Shown here: in pieces, positions 8,501 through 15,304 of the stretch
Layout: each line of letters begins with the position of its first letter
Numbering within the stretch: the first letter of the stretch is position 1
Assembly: GCA_965238025.1 (NCBI GenBank)
Contig: OZ250162.1
Span: forward strand, 3,286,001-3,350,000
DNA from: Pelagihabitans sp965238025
GTDB taxonomy: Bacteria; Bacteroidota; Bacteroidia; Flavobacteriales; Flavobacteriaceae
Reading direction: 5' to 3'
Length of the DNA: 64,000 nt
Notes under the pieces: model-generated
What the model was told of the DNA's origin: nothing
The model's input: the letters and a program-made list of their open reading frames with translations, nothing else
Database searches by the model: none
Made by a program: the position numbers and the translations under genes

Positions 8501-9853
8501 ACTTCAGTTGGCGGTAGTTTATGGATTAATATTAATGAAAGCCTTACTACATTAGCAGGCTTAGAAAGCCTAACTTCTGTCGGTTATCTTTCAATCAATA
8601 GCAATGAAAACCTTACCACTCTAACAGGCTTAGAAAACTTGACCACAATTAATGAATCTTTAAGTGTAAATAATCATTTGAATCTAACGAACATCGAAGG
8701 CTTAAATAATATAACGGCAGTTGGGCTTGATTTAACTGTTCAAGACAACGACCAACTTACGTCAATTACTGGATTGGAAAATCTTAATGCTGTTGCTAGA
8801 AATGTAAGAATAAATGGAAACAAAAATCTTAGTACGCTAGCAGGCTTAGAAAATCTTACTACAATTGGTGACCTATTATTTATTGGTAATAGTTTTCGTC
8901 CTAACAATGCTCTTGCAGATTTTTGTGCCTTAACTAATTTATTTACAACAGGATCCCATGGCAATGTCACTATTTCAAATAATAGATACAATCCATCGGT
9001 TAGTGATATTCTTAATGGTAATTGTGAAAGAACAGGCCTAAGTGGTGAAATATATGAAGGCTCAATTACTTTATATGGGCAAGATGAAGTAGATGATTTT
9101 GCATTGTTTGCGTACAGCGAAGTTACTGGTGATTTAACCATAACAAATCAAGCTACAAATAGTATTGTTTCACTTGCGGGCCTAAACCACTTAAGTAAAA
9201 TTGGAGGGACTTTTAAAATTCAATATACACCATTAACTAGTTTACAAGGACTAGAAAATCTTTCTTTTATTGGAGATAATTTTACAATTGATACGAATAA
9301 CAATTTAACTTCTCTCTCTGGCTTAGAAGGTCTTACTACGATTCAAGGTAGATATGTAAACATTATTGATAATAGTAACCTTACTTCTTTAGCAGGCTTA
9401 AATAATCTTACTACTATTAATGGGCTTCTTGGGGGTCCAAATGGGGTAAGAGGGCAAATATATATTGATTCTAACGATAATCTTACTTCGCTAGCAGGCA
9501 TGGAAAGTTTTACGGAAATTTTGGGTCATTTAGTTATTTCACGAAATCAGAGTCTAACATCACTACAAGGCTTTAATAATTTAACTTCAATACAAGGGAG
9601 ATTGTCAATTTATGAAAACGGTATCACCTCATTAAATGGTTTAGAAAACCTGAATTCAGTGGGTGAAACAATTACAATCGGAGCAAGGTTTGCTCCCGAT
9701 CTTACCATGCTTTCTGATGGCAACCCATCCCTAGTAGATTTCTGTGCAATAACAAATTTAATAACGAATGGCTACTATGATGAAGTATTAATTGAACGGA
9801 ATGCTTACAACCCAACAGTTAGCGATATTTCCAATGGTAATTGTGCACAGTAA
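5546..9853 (+). CDS. Giant leucine-rich/L-domain repeat lipoprotein
   Basis: The 1435-residue surface lipoprotein starts MKHLSAIVLLFVVIVSC, with Cys17 the lipidation site; an earlier in-frame ATG would add an implausible leader. Residues about 60-110 look like a carboxypeptidase-regulatory-type beta domain, and 130-310 resemble the extracellular domain that contains GKRENNEASAMETYGM and ends SHFTWWNCD. From about 490 to the end come four blocks, each opening with GSITL-TQ-EVDDFG--GY-EVTGD, continuing with 22-24-residue LTSLAGLENLTT-type repeats, and closing with DFCALTNLFTTG and YNPSV-DISNGNC. This resembles receptor L-domain/leucine-rich solenoids, used for ligand or surface binding. Block 2 is very short and shares long near-identical DNA with blocks 1 and 3. 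No type IX secretion tail is visible. Function is probably adhesion or recognition. Confidence 0.8.
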   Translation: MKHLSAIVLLFVVIVSCSKDDAPLLKKDSVDPIINDTTAIDTTTIIEIDVITDAEFAVQNFGASKTSNFIGKLSDIDSQPLEDVKITIANQAVLTDANGVFVLNEVAVNEKFAFIKAEKETYILGSRTIVPAANGSNFIDITLLKKNNIANVDSGEASEVSLSNGAKVTFGGSFVDASGAPYSGEVEVSMHYLEPNQTATFSQMPGTLFGKRENNEASAMETYGMLAINLYSPTGEVLNIAEDTPSEIRFPVSTTTPNAPSSIPLWYFDETVGYWKEQGAATKVNGEYVAEVSHFTWWNCDLAIETVELCFELKKDLALPNSYFTIKRTSNNQLVYSGNTNEQGINCGLIPKNETLSFSLLSDCGFNAQKVTQEIGPYTDDSSSVSIDINELIGIALTTFTATVRNCDNEPLVNGYAFVYTKNSVAEPKLLPIINGQIEQAFSSCKEGEYGVIVIDVDTGEVSDEIAVIINEDGITNLDLLQTCPGTGGGVFEGSITLTTQEEIETFGLLGYSEITGDIHIEAQQGIHSLASLSRLKNVGGQIFIRSSVESLTGLQNLQTVGSNFILDFNFNLTTIADLKNLTSVGGYLAFGINKNLSSLEGLDKLTSVGNIEIKGNDSLTSLAGLENLNTITEHLGIYSNKNLISLQGIEKIEVVGSLTIQDNEKLGNLNGLENISAINENLVVRGNTVLTALTGLENISTVGNIYIGNDIRPNPSLIDFCALTSLFTTGTFGTVVISDNKYNPSVNFISNGNCKEDVVFDGSITLTTQTEVDDFGAFGYIEVTGDLKIEDSGTLSINSLSNINSITKIGGSLIITNTPLTNLQGLENISTVGNIYIGNDVHPNPNLIDFCALTSLFTVGSFGAVVISDNKYNPSVNDISSGNCKEEAQSGGVFDGSITLSTQAEVDDFGAFGYIEVTGDIILDGQQTIVSVTSLSDLKTVGGNIYVKTSVQSLTGLENLQSVGGDFSFHTNYNLTSLSGLESLTSVGGSLWININESLTTLAGLESLTSVGYLSINSNENLTTLTGLENLTTINESLSVNNHLNLTNIEGLNNITAVGLDLTVQDNDQLTSITGLENLNAVARNVRINGNKNLSTLAGLENLTTIGDLLFIGNSFRPNNALADFCALTNLFTTGSHGNVTISNNRYNPSVSDILNGNCERTGLSGEIYEGSITLYGQDEVDDFALFAYSEVTGDLTITNQATNSIVSLAGLNHLSKIGGTFKIQYTPLTSLQGLENLSFIGDNFTIDTNNNLTSLSGLEGLTTIQGRYVNIIDNSNLTSLAGLNNLTTINGLLGGPNGVRGQIYIDSNDNLTSLAGMESFTEILGHLVISRNQSLTSLQGFNNLTSIQGRLSIYENGITSLNGLENLNSVGETITIGARFAPDLTMLSDGNPSLVDFCAITNLITNGYYDEVLIERNAYNPTVSDISNGNCAQ
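7633..8308 (+). repeat. Recent internal tandem duplication in the L-domain gene
   Basis: About 275 bases starting TTAGAAAATATTAGCACAGT at 7633 recur at 8025 with only scattered differences and a short in-frame insertion (encoding part of KEEAQSGG). The repeated unit covers the end of one block and the start of the next, so unequal recombination would add or remove one whole short block in frame. This shows the block number is evolutionarily labile. Confidence 0.75.
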
Positions 9854-9905
9854 AAGGGTAATAGATTATTTAAAAAGTAGCAAAATTAAAAATCGTAGTA
9901 AAATA

Positions 9906-9987
9906 CCATTCCACATTCCTGCATGCCGGTTCACCCGCCGTAGGAGGGCAGGCAGGTAACCTGCCCGAATGAATTCGTTCAGGCGGG
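9906..9987. repeat. GC-rich extragenic palindrome pair
   Basis: Two adjacent GC-rich imperfect palindromes lie in otherwise AT-rich intergenic DNA. The first starts CCTGCATGCCGG and ends GGGCAGGCAGG, resembling the perfect palindrome in the gap after the TraB-like gene. The second (9960-9987) pairs CCTGCCCGAATGAA with TTCGTTCAGGCGGG through several G-U pairs. They look like members of the same repeat family. Confidence 0.6.
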
Positions 9988-10014
9988 CGCAAGACATAGT
10001 ATAACTGTTCTATA

Positions 10015-10037
10015 AAACCCGATACAAGTTCGGGTTT
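10015..10037. terminator. Bidirectional hairpin between convergent genes
   Basis: An 8-bp stem AAACCCGA/TCGGGTTT with a 7-base loop lies between the convergent L-domain and esterase genes. The flanking A and T residues would give short U tracts on both strands. Confidence 0.55.
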
Positions 10038-10067
10038 ATAATGTTAGGTCTATTGCTTTTATTAAAA

Positions 10068-12056
10068 TTAATGATTCACAAACGCAGGGATAACAATTTC
10101 AGAAATTTGAGTCATTATTTTATCTTCACCATCATGACCAGAAATTACAATGGTTAAATCAAGTTCTTCTATTACAATGATCCGTTGCCCACCACCTCCC
10201 CAAGCAAATGTGGCATCATAACTCTTGTCCCCTACCTTTACCAGTGTTTGATACCAAAAATAACCGTAACGATAGGCTGCAGGCATCCAATCTTGAGTAG
10301 GTTTCACTAGGCCACTAGTGGCTTTGGCAAGATAGGCCTCAGAAATAAGCTGCTCCCCGTTTAATTTACCCTTATTGAGAACCAAATTACCTAATTTTAG
10401 CATGTCGCGAGACATGATACTTACACGCCACCCTGCTTCTGGCAAACCGCTAATATGAGTCGACCATTTATAATTTGTAATGCCGAGTTTGTCAAGTAGC
10501 TCCCTTTTAATAAAATCCTCAGCCGTTCCGGGGACAACAGCGTCAATGACCGTCATCACTAATATTGGATTAAAATTACCATACAAATACGTTTGAGATT
10601 CTGGGGTTATAGGTCCGCTTTGCTCAAGAAGCGTCTGAACCAGCCCCTGCCCTTTTAATCGCACTGAATCGTTTTCAATTTCTTTCCATGTATCGTTGTC
10701 TATAGTCAATCCTCCGTGCATGGTCAATGCCTTATGAAGTGTGATTTTTTCGGCTCCTTGGGTCATTTTTTCAGGATTAACATCTTTTAGAAAACTGATC
10801 AAAGGTTTGTCTAGGTCTTCCATGGATAGGTAACCCATTTGAATAGCCCTACCTAAAACCAAACTGGTATACGCTTTTACGGCTGATGCTTGTCCGTGAG
10901 GTAAGTTGATACGGCCCTTTTTATAATAGGATTCAAAAACTAATTTGTTTTTGTGTGAAATGAGTACAGCATCATAGCTCCCATGTTTGCCATCGAAAAT
11001 ATCTTGAGAAAGGTTGAGGATTGCGTTTTGATCATCACCGCTTACCGATAATGTATCAACCAATATCCCGTCTTTTCTGTCCTCGGGGGTTGTACTGATA
11101 AATGGATTATTAAGATGCGGAATATCCCAGAAAGAGACCTCATTGTTGTAGCTTGAAACAGGACTCATCACCGATGACAACCAAGCGACACTACGAACCG
11201 CGGTCAAAGGGAATGCAGATTCATGATTACCATCAATCACCTCTTTGTATACGGCTAAACCGTCATCTCTTCTATCTTTTAATAAACTAACGAATTCATC
11301 TATAGGTTGAACCATGTCTTCTTCTAATGAACCATGTGAAATAAAAACATTGGAATTTAGGCTTGTGGCCCTATTCAATGCATCGTATGGTCCCAGTTTC
11401 GAATGGAGCTCAGACAGATGAGGCACTTCGTTTTTGATCGAGGGACTGCCGATAATGTAATTGTTAAAAGTATCGGGTTGAGTCAAAAGTATGTAAGCTC
11501 CAAATTCACCACTCATAGAATATCCAAAATACGTACGACTGTTTGGATCGGTTCTATACGTGTTATCAACATAGGTAATGATATCATCACGAATAAAGTC
11601 TAAGTGTTTATCGGCCTGTCCGAACTGTATTTTTTTTTGAATTTCAGGATTATGATGTTCTGTGAAACTGTAATCTCTGTATCGACTTACATGGTCTCCA
11701 AACTCTTTTTTCAGGCCTTCATTGCTATCTAATTGCCAGGAAATTCCAACTAGAATCACATCTTCCAGCATGAATTCTGCGGAGCCAGATAACATTTCGA
11801 GATGCCACATAGCGTCTGTATAATAAAGGACAGGATAGGTTTTATTATTGTTCTCAGAATAATCTTCTGGCAACTCTATATACAATTCATAGTTTCTTTC
11901 TGTCTTGGTATCTTTTATCGGGACAACCTGAATTTGCGGTAATACCAAGGAAGTTCCTTTTCGTTTGGATGGGAACTCTTTTACATTATTTTCTTGTGCG
12001 AAAACAGTGTTGAGGGCCATAATACTTGTCAAGAGGAGTAATTTCGAAATTTTCAT
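10068..12056 (-). CDS. Secreted esterase fused to a beta-lactamase-like serine hydrolase
   Basis: This 662-residue exported protein has a cleavable signal peptide (ending NTVFAQ) and two hydrolase domains. Residues 45-300 match the esterase D/enterochelin-esterase fold (PF00756): nucleophile motif GYSMSG with Ser180 and a likely catalytic His278 in GNHESAF. Residues 330-655 match the beta-lactamase/penicillin-binding-like family (PF00144): Ser391-A-V-Lys394 as SxxK, Tyr492-G-N as YxN, and WGGGGQ in place of the KTG box. Both halves keep their catalytic residues, so the protein may hydrolyse two kinds of ester or amide bond. It follows the PD40 gene after 26 bases and is probably cotranscribed with it. 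The substrate is unknown; antibiotic resistance is not implied, as most PF00144 proteins are esterases or peptidases. Confidence 0.8.
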   Translation of the reverse strand: MKISKLLLLTSIMALNTVFAQENNVKEFPSKRKGTSLVLPQIQVVPIKDTKTERNYELYIELPEDYSENNNKTYPVLYYTDAMWHLEMLSGSAEFMLEDVILVGISWQLDSNEGLKKEFGDHVSRYRDYSFTEHHNPEIQKKIQFGQADKHLDFIRDDIITYVDNTYRTDPNSRTYFGYSMSGEFGAYILLTQPDTFNNYIIGSPSIKNEVPHLSELHSKLGPYDALNRATSLNSNVFISHGSLEEDMVQPIDEFVSLLKDRRDDGLAVYKEVIDGNHESAFPLTAVRSVAWLSSVMSPVSSYNNEVSFWDIPHLNNPFISTTPEDRKDGILVDTLSVSGDDQNAILNLSQDIFDGKHGSYDAVLISHKNKLVFESYYKKGRINLPHGQASAVKAYTSLVLGRAIQMGYLSMEDLDKPLISFLKDVNPEKMTQGAEKITLHKALTMHGGLTIDNDTWKEIENDSVRLKGQGLVQTLLEQSGPITPESQTYLYGNFNPILVMTVIDAVVPGTAEDFIKRELLDKLGITNYKWSTHISGLPEAGWRVSIMSRDMLKLGNLVLNKGKLNGEQLISEAYLAKATSGLVKPTQDWMPAAYRYGYFWYQTLVKVGDKSYDATFAWGGGGQRIIVIEELDLTIVISGHDGEDKIMTQISEIVIPAFVNH

Positions 12057-12082
12057 GTTTTGTTTCTTTTTTTAATGAGTCG

Positions 12083-12964
12083 TTATTGGGGCCTGAGCGT
12101 CTCAATTATCTTTGCATCTACCCAGTAGATATCTACGTTCTTATAATCGTCGTTTATAGCTCTGTTGAAGGTGATGTACTTTCCGTCCGGGGTGACGCTC
12201 GCATAGGCATCCCATTTGTCCGAATTGACCGAATCGCCCATATTGATGGCGGGACCCCATGAGCCATCCCCTTGTCGGAAACTAATATAAAGATCAGATC
12301 CACCATAGCCGCCTTCCCTTTCGCTATCCCAAATCAGGTAACTTTCATCAGGGGCTATAAAAGGATGAGCGGTCCATTTACCTGTGTTAACGATTGGGCC
12401 CATCTTTTTTGGGGCCTCTCGTTTGCCATTCTTAAGTGTAGATATGCGTATTACATCGCCGCTTTTGTAATCATCGAACACATAGGTACCTTCCGATGAT
12501 GCCGTTAGGCGCATAATACCCCATTCTTCCCGGTCAAACTGCGGGCCAAGGCTTTTGCGTTCTGACCAGCCATCACCCATGCGGTCTTTGTAACCTTTGG
12601 CCATGTGCATGCGAGAACCATCAGGTGAGAACGATATTTCACCTCTGCGCCTGAATTCAATGTATTTCTTCCAAATATTACCTTGCTGCCGGAAGCCAAT
12701 TACGGTGATGGGCGTGTCTTCACCGCTTCGTGTGGTAAAATAAAACTCTTTCATGCCAGGGGCGAACACACCTTCAATCTCCCAGCCTTCTTTAGAAATT
12801 ACTCCCGGAGCAAATGGTTCCGCCACCATGCCCGGAGGCTTTTGCCCCATGTAAGGTCCCTCTAAGTCTGGGAAGTTGAAATCGCTCTCTTTGTTTTCTT
12901 GGGCAAAGCCATAATTTGTTATTATACCTACTATTAAAAGTAGTAGTGCTGTTTTCTTTTTCAT
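12083..12964 (-). CDS. Exported PD40 beta-propeller protein
   Basis: The 293-residue product begins with a signal peptide (MKKKTALLLLIVGIITNYGFAQ). It then shows several WD40-like PD40 motifs: GEISFSPDGSRMHMAKG, HPFIAPDESYLIWDSE followed by GGSDLYISF, and ASVTPDGKYITFNR followed by VDIYWVD. These build a TolB-like beta-propeller (PF07676), usually a binding rather than catalytic module. It is the first gene of a two-gene unit with the esterase/serine hydrolase fusion and is divergent from the LytS-type kinase gene, with about 280 bases between them. A sensory or substrate-binding partner role for the hydrolase is reasonable but inferred. Confidence 0.75.
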   Translation of the reverse strand: MKKKTALLLLIVGIITNYGFAQENKESDFNFPDLEGPYMGQKPPGMVAEPFAPGVISKEGWEIEGVFAPGMKEFYFTTRSGEDTPITVIGFRQQGNIWKKYIEFRRRGEISFSPDGSRMHMAKGYKDRMGDGWSERKSLGPQFDREEWGIMRLTASSEGTYVFDDYKSGDVIRISTLKNGKREAPKKMGPIVNTGKWTAHPFIAPDESYLIWDSEREGGYGGSDLYISFRQGDGSWGPAINMGDSVNSDKWDAYASVTPDGKYITFNRAINDDYKNVDIYWVDAKIIETLRPQ

Positions 12965-13245
12965 AATTTTAATTTAACATTTTTGCGATATGCATAAGTC
13001 TTCCATTGTTACTATTTTTCATGTATCAATTTTTTAATGAAGGATTGATTAATAAAAGTAACGGCCCGTACTTTAATTCAATGTTGTATAAAAATATAGT
13101 ATGATCGATGTTTACTTTCTTAAAAAGGATAAACACAACAATTAAATGATAAAGCCATTTCATCATTGATATAGCCCTTTTGTAAAAAAATTAGGAAAAT
13201 TTGTATTTATAGACCTTATCTTCCATCGATTTCAATAAAGAGTTG

Positions 13246-14253
13246 ATGATTAAAAAGTCTTTACAGCATACCATACTTATTAATTTAGGAGCCTTTTTAT
13301 TGGTCGCCATTCTTGAAATATTGGGTGGTTGGCTATCCAGAGATAAATATGATAGCGATTATGCATTTTATATATGGCAATTAGGATTTGCAATAAGTAT
13401 TATGGCGGTTATTTGGGTCAACCATTTTATCCTTATTCCGCTTTTTTATGATAAAAAAAAGTACTTTTTATATGGTATACTCCTTATAGGGACCATATTT
13501 CTAACGTCTTACTTAAAAGGGTATTCTCCAACAAGCTGGATTGGCGTCTATAAAATGTTCTTTTTTCTTATTTATACCACCGGAACTGGAATGGCTGCTT
13601 TCTTTCTGAGAAGAAGTATCTTATTTCGAAGAGAAAATGCCGAGAAGGAAAAATTACAAAAAGAGATGGAGCTTAACTATTTAAAAGAGCAGGTGAATCC
13701 TCATTTTTTATTCAATTCATTAAATAGTATTTATTCCCTTTCCAGACAACAATCGCCAGAAACTCCAGATTTAGTAATGCAGCTCTCAGAACTCATGCGA
13801 TATCAATTGGAGAGTGCTAAAAAGGATACCGTTTTATTAAAAGAAGAACTTGAGTTTATAGAAAATTACTTGTTGCTAGAAGAAAAACGACTGAGTGATC
13901 GTTGTACCCTGGAGTTTGTAATTGGAGGAGATCTGTTGAAGTTAAGGATTGCTCCAATGTTATTGATCCCATTTGTTGAAAATGCAGTTAAACACGGCGC
14001 TCAAAGTACAAATGAACAGAGTAAAATTGATATTTCGGCCGCTGTAAAAAATTCCACCCTTCACTTTTGTGTGGAAAATTCAAAGCCTCCTATGGCTTCT
14101 GCATCGAATAGAAAAGGAACGGGTCTTGAAAATGTGAGAAGACGTTTAAATCTATTATATTATGATGCGCATTCATTAGAAATTAATGATATGGAAAAAG
14201 CATATCGTGTAAATTTATCTATTGATTTATCCGCTTCGGCATTAAAAAATTAG
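13246..14253 (+). CDS. LytS/YehU-type sensor histidine kinase
   Basis: The 335-residue membrane kinase has four N-terminal transmembrane helices with short loops and no periplasmic sensor domain. A short coiled coil follows (RRENAEKEKLQKEMELNYLK), then the His_kinase domain motif QVNPHFLFNSLNSIYSLSR, where His153 is the likely phosphorylation site. The HATPase region has PFVENAVKHGAQ (N box) and GTGLENVRRRL (G box). The ATG is chosen over a TTG one codon upstream. The response regulator gene follows three bases after its stop, a standard two-component operon. The stimulus is unknown; the flanking genes are exported hydrolases and a polysaccharide lyase, so envelope or polymer sensing is a guess. 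Confidence 0.9.
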   Translation: MIKKSLQHTILINLGAFLLVAILEILGGWLSRDKYDSDYAFYIWQLGFAISIMAVIWVNHFILIPLFYDKKKYFLYGILLIGTIFLTSYLKGYSPTSWIGVYKMFFFLIYTTGTGMAAFFLRRSILFRRENAEKEKLQKEMELNYLKEQVNPHFLFNSLNSIYSLSRQQSPETPDLVMQLSELMRYQLESAKKDTVLLKEELEFIENYLLLEEKRLSDRCTLEFVIGGDLLKLRIAPMLLIPFVENAVKHGAQSTNEQSKIDISAAVKNSTLHFCVENSKPPMASASNRKGTGLENVRRRLNLLYYDAHSLEINDMEKAYRVNLSIDLSASALKN

Positions 14254-14256
14254 TCA

Positions 14257-14961
14257 ATGATTAAGGTTGGAATCGTAGATGATGAAATACTAGCACGAAA
14301 AGTTCTGGAAGAGTATTGTTCTAAACTCGACACTTTAGAAATAGTTGTCAGCACAGGAAATCCACTTGAATTCATCAATTTCTCACAGAAAAATGAAGTT
14401 GACCTTATCTTTCTGGACATAGAAATGCCTGAACTTAATGGTATGGAAATTTTGCGTTCTATGATAAAACAACCTAAAGTTATTTTGACCACTGCTTATT
14501 CTGAGTATGCCTTAGAAAGTTATGATTACGGTGTTGTAGATTATTTATTGAAACCTATAAAAATTGAACGCTTTTTAAAAGCAATAAATAAGGTTGTAGC
14601 TTCAAAAATAACACAACCTAAAAAGGATACTGGAAGTGAAGAACTTCAAATAAAACATGATGGAATGCCAGTTAACATTCCATTTAAATCTATTCTTTAT
14701 GTTCAGAGTTTTGGAAATTATTTGAAAATCTTTACAGATTCAAGAATGTACCTGACCTCCGAAACACTTATTAATATCACCACATTATTATCTGAAAATT
14801 TCCAACGCACACATAAATCATACATTGCCAATTTGGATAGAGTTACAAAAGCAACCAGAACACATTTGTTCATTGAAAATAAAAAAGTACCTGTGAGTGC
14901 TATGTATAAGGTTGTTGTTTTTAAAAAACTGGAAGTTTTAACAAGATCATGGAATAGTTAA
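14257..14961 (+). CDS. LytTR-family response regulator
   Basis: The 234-residue regulator has an N-terminal receiver with the acidic pair D8-D9, phospho-acceptor Asp54 in FLDIEMPELNG, and the conserved lysine in DYLLKPIK. Residues about 135-234 are a LytTR DNA-binding domain (ILYVQSFGNYLKIFT, FQRTHKSYIANLD, KKVPVSAMYK). LytTR domains bind DNA by beta strands, usually at paired direct repeats. It is cotranscribed with the kinase just upstream. The paralogous pair further right in the window is not closely similar in the linker and C-terminus, so the two are separate systems. Confidence 0.9.
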   Translation: MIKVGIVDDEILARKVLEEYCSKLDTLEIVVSTGNPLEFINFSQKNEVDLIFLDIEMPELNGMEILRSMIKQPKVILTTAYSEYALESYDYGVVDYLLKPIKIERFLKAINKVVASKITQPKKDTGSEELQIKHDGMPVNIPFKSILYVQSFGNYLKIFTDSRMYLTSETLINITTLLSENFQRTHKSYIANLDRVTKATRTHLFIENKKVPVSAMYKVVVFKKLEVLTRSWNS

Positions 14962-15304
14962 TTCTCATTTCACATAACTGCCTGCGGCTCGCATGTATTT
15001 ATTCCTTATTGGTTACTTTATTAAATTAGGAATTCATGTATCTCCTGTGTCGATTTCACTCCCCTCCTACTTTGCTTTATTCGCGATGTTTATATATTTT
15101 GGAAGACAATAATAGCGCATCTTTAATCTCGTATAATTCTGGTAATTCAAAATCAAGCATTGGTTCGATTAGTGTGATCGTTACCTTTTTGACAGAGTAA
15201 TCATATTTCTTAATAAATTTTATTCGCTTATCTAACGTCTCTGCTAATCTTCCGATTTTAATATATATTCTTACTTTCGTATAAATAAAAGAACAGATTT
15301 TATC
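14962..15304. other. 343-base gap with repeat copy and reverse-strand coding remnant
   Basis: The left part (15033-15066) is a second copy of the element in the gap before the DUF2807 gene, containing TCGATTTCACTCCCCT. On the minus strand a frame is open from the lyase start region down to a TAA at 15077, giving about 70 codons (including IYIKIGRLAETLDKRIKFI and ending KIYKHRE) with no usable start. It looks like the tail of a decayed gene. On the plus strand TACTTTCG at 15272-15279 is one base from the TAnnTTTG consensus and is a possible -7 box for the lyase. Confidence 0.4.

Noticed and set aside
7663..9141. Long antisense frames inside the L-domain gene
   Set aside because: They are shadows created by the duplicated blocks; their mutual similarity only mirrors the sense-strand repeats.
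12026..12865. Plus-strand frames over the PD40 gene
   Set aside because: The sense strand has a signal peptide and clear PD40 motifs; the antisense frames have neither.
15077..15304. Reverse-strand frame of about 70 codons before the lyase gene
   Set aside because: There is no start codon and no recognised family. It is kept only as a possible decayed gene in the gap description.
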